Source: Candidatus Anderseniibacteriota bacterium
Lineage (GTDB): Bacteria; Patescibacteria; Andersenbacteria; UBA10190
Assembly (NCBI GenBank): GCA_021414205.1
Contig: JAIOOW010000003.1
Location: 124,001 to 188,000 of the forward strand
Direction: 5' to 3'
Length of the DNA stretch: 64,000 bases
Positions 16,701 through 23,695 of this stretch are shown here, one piece after another; within the stretch, counting starts at the first letter, position 1; every line of letters begins with the position of its first letter. The translations under genes were made by a program, and so were the position numbers. Under the pieces are notes generated by a model. That model was given only the letters and a program-made list of their open reading frames with translations, made no database searches and was not told the origin of the DNA.

Positions 16701-17300
16701 TTATGATATTCCAGTATTTTTACTATATTGTCCAGTTTTTTCTAGGATATTTGATAGCAGGATGCCCGTTGCAGTTGCGACGTTATGTGAATTGCCAAGA
16801 CCTAATATGGGGATTTCTATAAAAGTGTCTGCTAATTCAAGTAATTCTTTTTGAACGCCGAACCGCTCATGCCCGACAATTAAAATGGTTGGCAGTGTGT
16901 AGTTTGCTTCAAAATAGGGAATGCTTGTAGTTGTTTGCTCGAGAGCTACTACGCAGTATCCTTCTGTTTTTTTATTTTTTATAAACTCAACGGGGTTTTC
17001 CTCATGAATCCATGGTTGATATGGCAGGGAGTAGACTGCAGTTTTGGTAATTCTGTCTGTATGTCGCTTAATGATGCTTTTGTGGCGAGTATCGTCAGAA
17101 GCTTGTGGATATCCAGTATATCCTGCCAATACAAGCAATTCTGCTCGCGCAAGCTCGCATAATCGAAATAGCAGTCCCACATTATCAAGGCTCCGAATAT
17201 TATCCGCAATAACGATAATGGGTGTTCTTGGCATGGTAGCAAGCGCTTCCGGTGTTGGTCGTTCTGCAATAAGCTCTTTTGTTGTCTTTTTGTCTGTCAA
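16701..17300 (-). CDS. TrmH/SpoU-family RNA 2'-O-methyltransferase
   Basis: 199 residues from TTG 17300; an ATG at 17234 would give 177. The three SPOUT motifs are present: NIRSLDNVGLLFR (about 34-46), ILIVGHERFGVQKELLE (about 138-154) and IPILGLGNSHNVATATG (about 162-178), which form the trefoil knot binding S-adenosylmethionine. The target (tRNA or rRNA) cannot be told. The TTG lies only 1 nt after the 3' end of tRNA-His, and the stop lies 3 nt before tRNA-Arg(TCG), so the gene appears to be cut out of a tRNA-mRNA-tRNA transcript by tRNA processing enzymes. No promoter or Shine-Dalgarno is seen for either start. Confidence 0.88.
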   Translation of the reverse strand: MTDKKTTKELIAERPTPEALATMPRTPIIVIADNIRSLDNVGLLFRLCELARAELLVLAGYTGYPQASDDTRHKSIIKRHTDRITKTAVYSLPYQPWIHEENPVEFIKNKKTEGYCVVALEQTTTSIPYFEANYTLPTILIVGHERFGVQKELLELADTFIEIPILGLGNSHNVATATGILLSNILEKTGQYSKNTGIS

Positions 17301-17301
17301 A

Positions 17302-17374
17302 GGGCGGCTAGAGGGGATCGAACCCTCGTCGCCGGGACCACAACCCGGAGCTTTGCCATTAAGCTATAGCCGCC
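17302..17374 (-). tRNA. tRNA-His (anticodon GTG)
   Basis: The acceptor arms GGCGGCT and AGCCGCC pair. The anticodon loop is TTGTGGT and the T loop is TTCGATC. The discriminator is C, as expected for tRNA-His, but the encoded base at position -1 is T rather than the usual bacterial G. CCA is not encoded. Confidence 0.92.
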
Positions 17375-17379
17375 ATATT

Positions 17380-17403
17380 CACCTTCAGCGAAGTCGAAGG
17401 GTG
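17380..17403 (-). promoter_or_regulatory. hairpin in tRNA-His leader
   Basis: On the minus strand CACCCTTC pairs with GAAGGTG (one bulge) between the promoter and the tRNA 5' end. It is probably removed by RNase P. Confidence 0.4.
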
Positions 17404-17408
17404 CTCGC

Positions 17409-17436
17409 AATATAGCACAATTTGTGCTAAAAACAA
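17409..17436 (-). promoter_or_regulatory. promoter of tRNA-His/trmH/tRNA-Arg operon
   Basis: TTGTTT (17431-17436), a 16-nt spacer and TATATT (17409-17414) on the minus strand. It is the only good promoter ahead of the tRNA-trmH-tRNA array. Confidence 0.6.
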
Positions 17437-17441
17437 GAAAC

Positions 17442-17514
17442 GCACTCGTAGCTCAGCGGATAGAGCAAAGGGTTTCTAACCCTTGGGTCGTAGGTTCGAT
17501 TCCTACCGAGTGCA
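17442..17514 (+). tRNA. tRNA-Arg (anticodon TCT)
   Basis: A 73-nt cloverleaf. The acceptor arms GCACTCG and CGAGTGC pair, with discriminator A. The anticodon loop is TTTCTAA and the T loop is TTCGATT. CCA is not encoded. The cfa start codon follows 22 nt later. Confidence 0.93.
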
Positions 17515-17522
17515 CTTTGCAT

Positions 17523-17528
17523 TATAAT
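17523..17528 (+). promoter_or_regulatory. TATAAT 7 nt before cfa ATG
   Basis: A perfect -10 lies between tRNA-Arg(TCT) and cfa. A start 7 nt downstream would coincide with the ATG. No convincing -35 is seen, as the region upstream is the tRNA gene. Confidence 0.5.
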
Positions 17529-17535
17529 TACCCGT

Positions 17536-18750
17536 ATGTTTTTAGACACATTTATTGTCTCGAGATTAAAAAAGCACTGGAATGGGCCAGTATTTACCCT
17601 TATTTCTAACGGGAAAGAGGCGAAAATTGGTAACGGAGAAGGAAATCTGAAAGTAATTCTAAAAGGGCAGTATACGCTTGATAAGATTGCCTTATCGCCG
17701 TCTCTTGGGTTCGGAGAAGCATATATGAGCGGAGAAGCCGTTGTAGAGGGAGACATTATGGCATTGTTTCAAGGATTTCAGCAAAGTCCCTATATCGTCC
17801 CCGGGTTTGTACGGACAATAAGGCGATGGCTTCGATTTTTGCCTATCTCTATTTCCAGCGGCGTAAACAATGCTCAGCACCATTATGATATTGGGAACGA
17901 TTTTTATGGATTGTGGCTCGATACCACTCGAACATACACGTGCGCATATTTTCTCCACGACGACGATAGTCTGGAGGATGCACAGTATCAGAAAAATGAT
18001 TTAGTCTGCAAAAAAATCCGTCTCGAGAAAGGAATGACGATGCTCGATATCGGATGCGGGTGGGGAGGAGCATTATTTCATGCGGCATTGTATTATGGCG
18101 CAAATGTAACCGGGGTGACTCCGGCAAAAGAGCAGGCAACATTTATTTTAGATAAGGCAAAAAAGCTTGGTATTGAAGATCGGGTGCATGTAATCGTGGA
18201 GGACTGGAGGGAATTGCAGAAATTACCGATGAACACGAAATTTGATCGCATTATTAGCATTGGTATGTTCGAGCATGTGGGGCGTGCGCAGTTCGCTCGT
18301 TTCTTCGCATTATGGAAGCGACTATTAAGTGACGAGGGTGTTTCGCTTCTGCATACTATCGGGGCAACAAACGATGAAAATTCAGGACAGGATCCATGGA
18401 TTCAAAAATATATATTCCCGGGAGGGTATATCCCATTATTGCGAGAAATTATCGCAGGCGCATCCCATGTTCATTTGCAGGTCGTTGATTGCGAGAATTT
18501 GTGGCAGCACTACGCAAAAACACTTCATCATTGGAATGCCAACGTAGAAAGTCATAAAAACGAAGTCGTTGATATGTTTGATGAGCAGTTTTACAGAATG
18601 TGGACATTGTATTTACAGAGCTGCGAAGCCGGCTTTGCGTGGGGAGACTTGCAATTATTTCAAACTGTGTTGCTTGGAAAAGATGCTGTTTGGCCGCTCA
18701 ATAGGGAGGTTGGGGCTGAGCGCATAAAAAAGATTGACAAAACAGTGTAA
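17536..18750 (+). CDS. cfa: cyclopropane-fatty-acyl-phospholipid synthase family
   Basis: 404 residues, family length. The N-terminal domain (about 1-105) is followed by the signature HHYDIGNDFYGLWLD (about 116-130) and the S-adenosylmethionine site MLDIGCGWGG (about 172-181). Conserved downstream motifs include GMFEHVG and IFPGGYIP. The enzyme transfers a methylene group to unsaturated phospholipid acyl chains at the inner membrane face. CPR bacteria usually lack fatty-acid synthesis, so it may modify lipids taken from a host or neighbour (inference). TATAAT ends 7 nt before the ATG, suggesting a leaderless mRNA. Confidence 0.93.
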   Translation: MFLDTFIVSRLKKHWNGPVFTLISNGKEAKIGNGEGNLKVILKGQYTLDKIALSPSLGFGEAYMSGEAVVEGDIMALFQGFQQSPYIVPGFVRTIRRWLRFLPISISSGVNNAQHHYDIGNDFYGLWLDTTRTYTCAYFLHDDDSLEDAQYQKNDLVCKKIRLEKGMTMLDIGCGWGGALFHAALYYGANVTGVTPAKEQATFILDKAKKLGIEDRVHVIVEDWRELQKLPMNTKFDRIISIGMFEHVGRAQFARFFALWKRLLSDEGVSLLHTIGATNDENSGQDPWIQKYIFPGGYIPLLREIIAGASHVHLQVVDCENLWQHYAKTLHHWNANVESHKNEVVDMFDEQFYRMWTLYLQSCEAGFAWGDLQLFQTVLLGKDAVWPLNREVGAERIKKIDKTV

Positions 18751-18871
18751 AAGGGCATAATACAGATAGTTTGATCTTTTGTGTACCTTTTTTCTATCTA
18801 ACTAAATATCATTAGTTTGCCTTGCAGTCCGTGCGAGGCCAGCTATGTAGCCAGATAGCCCGGATTCTCTT

Positions 18872-18901
18872 TTGAGGGTCCTTTTCTTTTTCCTGTACGA
18901 T
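18872..18901 (+). promoter_or_regulatory. recG promoter, TTGAGG-18-TACGAT
   Basis: TTGAGG (18872-18877) and TACGAT (18896-18901) are spaced 18 nt. The -10 ends 6 nt before ATG 18908, so the first possible in-frame start at 18872 lies in the -35 and is unlikely. Confidence 0.6.
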
Positions 18902-18907
18902 ACATGC

Positions 18908-20983
18908 ATGGCTATTACCTTGGCATCGCCAATTACAGAATTAAACGGCATTGGGCCTGCGCGGGCAAAGACGCTGGAAAAACTTGGTATTACACATGTG
19001 CGTGATTTTTTATTTACATTTCCGAGAAAATACGAAGATTTTTCAAACCATATTTCTATTAAAGATGCTGAAATAGGGAAGACAGCAACGTTTTTTGGGG
19101 AAGTAGTGAGCGTAAAAAGCAGTAATGGTTTTTACGGTAAGCGAAGACTGTATCGCATTTATGTTGATATAGATGATGGAACGGGGATTGTGCATTGCAC
19201 ATGGTTTAATTTGAGATTCTTAGAGCAAAAGCTTCGCATTGGCACAAAGCTGTATGTTGCAGGAACTGCTGAAACATCAAAAATACAATCCGGAAAATAT
19301 ATGGGTAATAAAGATGTTGCCATGCGGTCGCCGGCATTTGAGCTTCCAAGTAGTTCCGACGATCAAATCCATACTGCGTCTATTGTTCCTATATACAGTG
19401 AGACATCGGGAGTTTCCTCGCGATTTATTAGGTACCAAGTAAAACAATGTATGAGTGCTCTTGCAGGTATGCAGGAGTACATGCCGAAAGATATCATTAA
19501 GAGAAATAACTTGGTATCTATCCAAGACGCAATTAGGATTTCTCATTTTCCTGCAAGCAATGAGGAGCTCGAGCAGGCAAAGCACCGTCTGCAGTTTGAT
19601 GAGTTGTTTTTCTTGCAGCTTGCATCGCTTGTGCGAAAAAATCATATGCAGCATGCAACGTCGTATACGTGCGACGGTTCCGATGCTGATATGGAAGATG
19701 CGGTACAAGTAATTCCTTTTGAATTAACGAATGCACAAAAGCGGGTCATACAAGAAATTCGCAAAGATATGGCGAATATCCATCCAATGAACAGGTTGTT
19801 GCAAGGAGATGTTGGTTCAGGTAAAAGCGCAGTTGCTCTCATCGCTGCAACTATTGCCTTGAAGAGCGATAAGAAAGTGCTGTACTTGGCTCCGACGGAA
19901 ATACTTGCTCGCCAACAATATGCATCGTTTAAAAAAATGCTTTCGTATCCCGTAAAATTATTAATAGGGGAAACGAAGAAACGGGAGCGCGAAGAAATAG
20001 CCGGCATGCTCATGAGTAATGATCCGTGCTGCATTATCGGTACGCACGCGTTATTACAGCAATCAATTACGGCAAAGAATGTTGGGCTGGCAATTATCGA
20101 TGAACAGCATCGGTTCGGGGTAGCACAGCGGAAAAAATTACTATCGGTTGAAGAGGGAATTGTTCCTCATTTACTTTCCATGACGGCAACTCCAATTCCT
20201 CGGACGCTGAGCCTTACGGTGTATGGCGATTTAGATGTATCGGTATTAGATGAGCTTCCAAAAGGCAGAAAGAAAATTACAACACGAATTGTATTTGGAA
20301 AAGAAAAAGATGATGCGATTATCCACATGCTCGAAGAACTTCATGCTGGGCGACAAGCATATATTATTGCTCCGTTAGTGGAAGATTCAGAAAAAAAAGC
20401 GCTCAAATCTGCCACTGCGGCGTATAAGGAAATACAAAAAGTATTTCCTGGGATTGCTGTTGGATTATTGCATGGGCAGATGGCATCTGCTGAGAAAGAA
20501 TCGGTGATGAATAATTTTACTGCAGGAGCAATTCAGGTGCTTGTATCAACTGCTGTTGTGGAGGTTGGGGTTAACGTCCCGAACGCAACTATTATGATGA
20601 TTGAAGGGGCGGAACGATTTGGATTATCGCAGCTGCATCAGTTTCGTGGGCGTATTGGAAGAGGCGAGCATGCATCAACCTGTTATGTTGTTCCAACAAC
20701 AGAGCAGATGATCGCAAGTCAGCGATTACAAACGTTTGCACAGGTTAGCGATGGGTTTGAAATCGCTGAGGCAGATTTGCAGTTGCGCGGACCGGGCGAA
20801 GTGTATGGGAAGGAGCAATCGGGATTTGGAAATTTGAAGGTTGCGTCGCTTTTGGATTACAAAACAATTTCGCTTGCGCGCGATGAGGCAAAGTCAGTGC
20901 TGCAAGAGGATCCAAGTCTTGATGCACATACAGTGTTCCGAAAAAAGGTGGAGCAGAAGAATGCGCTTATTCATTTCGAATAA
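18908..20983 (+). CDS. recG: ATP-dependent DNA helicase RecG
   Basis: 691 residues. The N-terminal wedge (OB) domain is at about 1-220. Helicase domain 1 has Walker A QGDVGSGKSAVAL (about 299-311) and motif II IIDEQHRFG (DEQH type). Helicase domain 2 carries the QFRGRIGRGEH motif (about 577-587). The TRG region near RGPGEVYGKEQSG supports RecG over PriA. RecG remodels stalled forks and Holliday junctions. The start is set by the promoter 6 nt upstream and by the family beginning ITELNGIGPARAKTL. Its last 13 nt overlap the convergent glycosylase gene. Confidence 0.95.
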   Translation: MAITLASPITELNGIGPARAKTLEKLGITHVRDFLFTFPRKYEDFSNHISIKDAEIGKTATFFGEVVSVKSSNGFYGKRRLYRIYVDIDDGTGIVHCTWFNLRFLEQKLRIGTKLYVAGTAETSKIQSGKYMGNKDVAMRSPAFELPSSSDDQIHTASIVPIYSETSGVSSRFIRYQVKQCMSALAGMQEYMPKDIIKRNNLVSIQDAIRISHFPASNEELEQAKHRLQFDELFFLQLASLVRKNHMQHATSYTCDGSDADMEDAVQVIPFELTNAQKRVIQEIRKDMANIHPMNRLLQGDVGSGKSAVALIAATIALKSDKKVLYLAPTEILARQQYASFKKMLSYPVKLLIGETKKREREEIAGMLMSNDPCCIIGTHALLQQSITAKNVGLAIIDEQHRFGVAQRKKLLSVEEGIVPHLLSMTATPIPRTLSLTVYGDLDVSVLDELPKGRKKITTRIVFGKEKDDAIIHMLEELHAGRQAYIIAPLVEDSEKKALKSATAAYKEIQKVFPGIAVGLLHGQMASAEKESVMNNFTAGAIQVLVSTAVVEVGVNVPNATIMMIEGAERFGLSQLHQFRGRIGRGEHASTCYVVPTTEQMIASQRLQTFAQVSDGFEIAEADLQLRGPGEVYGKEQSGFGNLKVASLLDYKTISLARDEAKSVLQEDPSLDAHTVFRKKVEQKNALIHFE

Positions 20984-21516
20984 AGGTATCGCCAGGGAAG
21001 TAGCGCATCTTCTTTTGCATACGCCACTCCGATGCGCGGAGTTGCAATAATGGCATTGCTTAGAACTTTGAAACCGTCGTCCGCAATGAAAAGTTCGCTT
21101 GAAGTTGTAAGATCGTGATCATTATATGTTCTATCAATAGAAAATTCTCTGCAAATTTTTCCCGGGCCATTTGTTTTTGAAAAAATATTTTTAACCGGCT
21201 CGCATGCGCGAATTAAGATTGCTGCAGGAAAGTTTTCCACTTCTGTCACAACGTTCAAGCAATAATACATTCCGTAAATCATATACACATACGCATGCCC
21301 TGCCTCACCGTACATAATTTCAGTGCGTTTTGTTTTCCCTTTTGATGCATGTGATGCTCTATCATCTTCTCCGACGTAACATTCCACTTCGCAAATTCTT
21401 CCGATCAAATTATTGCCATCTTTTTTTCGAATTAATAATTTTCCGAGAAGATCTTTTGCCACAACGTGCGTGTTTCGATTGTAGAAATTTCGTGGCAGGG
21501 GAGTGGGGAGTGGCAT
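20971..21516 (-). CDS. 3-methyladenine DNA glycosylase (AAG/MPG family)
   Basis: 181 residues. Family motifs are VAKDLLGKLLIRK (about 19-31), EVECYVGEDDRASHAS (about 43-58) with the catalytic Glu, EIMYGEAGHAYVYMIYGM and GPGKICREFSID. The enzyme flips out and removes alkylated purines. It overlaps the recG 3' end by 13 nt in convergent orientation, giving a small repair cluster. Only 20 bp separate its ATG from the divergent CarS-like gene. TACAGT (minus strand, 21524-21529) lies 7 nt upstream, consistent with a leaderless start. Confidence 0.92.
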   Translation of the reverse strand: MPLPTPLPRNFYNRNTHVVAKDLLGKLLIRKKDGNNLIGRICEVECYVGEDDRASHASKGKTKRTEIMYGEAGHAYVYMIYGMYYCLNVVTEVENFPAAILIRACEPVKNIFSKTNGPGKICREFSIDRTYNDHDLTTSSELFIADDGFKVLSNAIIATPRIGVAYAKEDALLPWRYLYSK

Positions 21517-21536
21517 ATACTGTACTGTAGTATCCT

Positions 21537-22058
21537 ATGTCTATTTTGCAATTAAGTATTTCATCATTGCTTCTGTATTTGCCCGCGATGACTGCGAACA
21601 TGGCACCTGTATTTGCTGCAAAGTACAATGTAATTACATGGCTTAATAGACCATTGGATTTTGGAATTCGCTTGCGAGGAATTCGCGTGCTTGGATCGCA
21701 TAAAACGATTCGCGGAATTATTGTTGCGGTGTTTGCAGGGGCTATAACAGGAGGAATAGAAGCTGCAGTATTACATCAAAAAATTTCATTCGGATTTTTT
21801 ATCGGCGCAGTGTTAGGCTTCGGCGCAATTGCGGGCGATGCAATAAAAAGTTTTTTCAAAAGAAGATTGCGCATTGTACCGGGATCATTATGGATTCCGT
21901 TTGATCAAATAGATTTTGTGATCGGTGCAACGGTTGCAGGAATATTTTTTGTACCAATTTCATTTCCAATATTTCTATTTGCAATATTTTTTATTGGATG
22001 TGCATCGTATGTTGTAAGTTATATCGGAATTGCACTTCATTTTAAGAAAAGTTTGTGA
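21537..22058 (+). CDS. CDP-archaeol synthase-like (CarS/DUF46) membrane protein
   Basis: 173 residues, about five membrane helices. The family pattern is visible: LLLYLPAMTANMAPVF (about 12-27), LDFGIRLRGIRVLGSHKTIRG (split at about 40-60), GFGAIAGDAIKSFFKRR and IPFDQIDFVIG. CarS proteins transfer CMP to unsaturated archaeal-type diether phosphatidate. In bacteria DUF46 homologues may act on ordinary phosphatidate as a CdsA substitute (inference). The gene is divergent from the glycosylase, and their start codons are 20 bp apart. TATACT at 21516-21521 is 15 nt upstream. Confidence 0.75.
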   Translation: MSILQLSISSLLLYLPAMTANMAPVFAAKYNVITWLNRPLDFGIRLRGIRVLGSHKTIRGIIVAVFAGAITGGIEAAVLHQKISFGFFIGAVLGFGAIAGDAIKSFFKRRLRIVPGSLWIPFDQIDFVIGATVAGIFFVPISFPIFLFAIFFIGCASYVVSYIGIALHFKKSL

Positions 22059-22119
22059 TATAGTTTTTATACAAAACGAATTATGAATGAAATGTTTAAT
22101 GGAGGGGAAACAGATCATC

Positions 22120-22141
22120 GCAACACGCGAAGTTGTGTTGC
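22120..22141 (+). promoter_or_regulatory. hairpin in H1-like gene leader
   Basis: GCAACAC pairs perfectly with GTGTTGC over an 8-nt loop, about 23 nt before the start codon and just upstream of the GGAGG site. Confidence 0.4.
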
Positions 22142-22164
22142 ATTCGGGAGAGGAGGTGGTACCT

Positions 22165-22332
22165 ATGCCAGCTAAGAAAAAAGCTACAAAGAAGCGAGTA
22201 GCAAAGAAGACTGTTAAAAAGACAGTAAAGCGAAAGAAAGCTGTTAAGAAAACAGTAAAGAGAAAGAAAGCAGTAAAGAAGACAGCAAAGAGAAAGACTG
22301 CTAAGAAGTCCACCTCTAAGAAACGAAAGTAA
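22165..22332 (+). CDS. histone H1-like Lys-rich DNA-binding protein
   Basis: 55 residues from the ATG at 22165, chosen because a GAGGAGGTGG Shine-Dalgarno lies 6-8 nt upstream; an earlier in-frame ATG at 22087 has none. The protein is nearly all Lys, Ala, Thr, Val and Arg, with a repeated KRKKAVKKTV unit (about 23-42), like the C-terminal tails of Chlamydia Hc1 and eukaryotic H1. It should bind DNA or RNA nonspecifically and help compact the nucleoid. A leader of about 100 nt with a hairpin precedes it and a strong terminator follows, so it is its own transcription unit. Confidence 0.85.
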   Translation: MPAKKKATKKRVAKKTVKKTVKRKKAVKKTVKRKKAVKKTAKRKTAKKSTSKKRK

Positions 22333-22343
22333 GTATAGGAGGG

Positions 22344-22380
22344 TAGAAAAAATACTCCCGCATCTGCGGGAGTATTTTTA
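22344..22380. terminator. bidirectional rho-independent terminator
   Basis: AATACTCCCGC (22351-22361), loop ATCT, then GCGGGAGTATT (22366-22376): 11 perfect base pairs with an A run before and a T run after. It serves both the H1-like gene and the convergent gene ending at 22389. Confidence 0.93.
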
Positions 22381-22388
22381 TTGGCTTG

Positions 22389-23006
22389 TTATACGATTGC
22401 GTGTTCGATATCGCGCACAAAACTTTCTAGTGCCTGCATTACCGCGGAATTATCTTTGAGTGTGAGCATAAGCGCATGTACTTCGTGCGCCGTTGCTTGT
22501 GATAATCCTATTGCGCGCGAAAAAGCCATGCGAGATTCGTCATTCGGTTTGCTTGTAAAGTATGTCTGTAGGACGTCATGCCATCTTCGCACGCTCGCTC
22601 GCTCATGCACGTAATACAATTCATCGTGGTGAATAGTGCGTAGCGCTTTTCGGACTACGTCCCAGTCCGCAAAGGCATCGTACAAAAGCTCATCTTCTAT
22701 AAGAGTTCTTGCATACGGTACAAGGATATGATCGGGGATTCGTTCTGTTGCCAATTGATGCGCATCGAATCTCGTATGCATATCGTCGATCCATGCATGA
22801 ACGCGAACGCCGGTTAGAAAATCATTTGATCCGCGCAGCGTTGATAATGTGACTCCTTGTACGTGAATGGGGTGTCGTGGCTGTATCGCAATTCTTCTGA
22901 TGCTGGGGAATATAACACCGTTCCAGTATGATGCATGCGATACATCCTCACGAAGGTACGATAACAGCCGTGCCGCATATACTATATGTGAAATTTCACC
23001 CACCAT
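22389..23006 (-). CDS. putative zinc-dependent phospholipase C-like protein
   Basis: 205 residues from ATG 23006. An upstream ATG at 23066 would run through the start of the divergent gene. The sequence opens MVGEISHIVYAARLL, has SHASYWNGVIFPSIRRIA (about 32-49), then GVRVHAWIDDMHTRFD (about 79-94). This His/Asp spacing resembles the PF00882 zinc-dependent phospholipase C family (T-H at the N-terminus, P-D-I, G-x-x-x-H-x-x-x-D), but the match is loose. The C-terminal half is helical. TACACT lies 7 nt before the ATG. Treat the function as a hypothesis. Confidence 0.5.
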   Translation of the reverse strand: MVGEISHIVYAARLLSYLREDVSHASYWNGVIFPSIRRIAIQPRHPIHVQGVTLSTLRGSNDFLTGVRVHAWIDDMHTRFDAHQLATERIPDHILVPYARTLIEDELLYDAFADWDVVRKALRTIHHDELYYVHERASVRRWHDVLQTYFTSKPNDESRMAFSRAIGLSQATAHEVHALMLTLKDNSAVMQALESFVRDIEHAIV

Positions 23007-23030
23007 GAAGATAAGTGTACCATGATGGTA
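22988..23030. promoter_or_regulatory. two palindromes at a divergent start-codon pair
   Basis: GTGAAATTTCAC (22988-22999) is a perfect 12-bp palindrome just inside the minus-strand gene. TACCAT-G-ATGGTA (23018-23030) is a perfect inverted repeat ending on the ATG of the plus-strand gene. The two start codons (23006 minus, 23030 plus) are 23 bp apart. The positions suit operators or overlapping -10 elements. Confidence 0.4.
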
Positions 23031-23695
23031 TGAGCTATAAGGGTGGTCTATATATAATAGTGGCAATCATTGCATCCTGTGTTTTTGCTACTCATGCAGC
23101 GCATGCGCAAAGCAGTCTTGCTGCGGAGCAGATTCAGATAGATGCAAGCAGTGTTCCGCAGTTTCATCGATCATGGTGGCAGACGTTGCTTTCGTATGTA
23201 GGCCTTAAGAGTAATAATGGGGCGCCTCTGCCGGTAGGTACGACATTTCATGTCACTTCAAGTGCGTATGCTCCATCGAAGTATCAGACAGATGCAAACC
23301 CTTGTGTTACTGCTGCTGGGACTATTGTTCGACCCGGTGTTGTTGCAACAAATTTTTTGCCATTAGGGACCATTCTTGCAATCAGCGGAGATGTTCAAAA
23401 ATATATCGTTGAAGATCGAATGAACGCTCGATACAAAGGGTACTATATGGATATTTGGTTTCCTTCTACCAGCAAGGCGCTGGAGTTTGGTAGAAAAAAG
23501 CTCGATATTACTATTGTTGCGTATGGGAAGCCGGGCGATCCGCTTATACTTCCAACACCTACGCCCTTGGTACAGCCAGCAAGTAGTAGTAAGAAGAATA
23601 TTTGGAATTCTCTGGCGGATTCGGCAGTATTGATTGGAAAGCTTCTTATGAGTAAAACAGATCCAAATCACTATGATGTTACGTGTTCTCAGTAA
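23030..23695 (+). CDS. secreted 3D-domain (double-psi beta-barrel) protein
   Basis: 221 residues. A signal peptide (about 1-25, ending ATHAAHA) is followed by a linker and a C-terminal 3D domain (about 70-170). Its signature residues are NFLPLGT (about 110), the Asp in VEDRMNARY and the Asp in YMDIWFPS, the acidic pair of the MltA/RpfB type fold, then ALEFGRKKLDITI. Such domains occur in peptidoglycan-cleaving or binding proteins. The VanW gene starts inside its last 23 nt, so the two are translated together and probably act on the wall. TACCAT lies 6 nt before the ATG. Confidence 0.85.
   Translation: MSYKGGLYIIVAIIASCVFATHAAHAQSSLAAEQIQIDASSVPQFHRSWWQTLLSYVGLKSNNGAPLPVGTTFHVTSSAYAPSKYQTDANPCVTAAGTIVRPGVVATNFLPLGTILAISGDVQKYIVEDRMNARYKGYYMDIWFPSTSKALEFGRKKLDITIVAYGKPGDPLILPTPTPLVQPASSSKKNIWNSLADSAVLIGKLLMSKTDPNHYDVTCSQ

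Noticed and set aside
17413..17431. TAGCACA-ATT-TGTGCTA hairpin as a terminator
   Set aside because: Neither side is followed by a T run in its transcription direction, and it lies in the spacer of the tRNA-His promoter.
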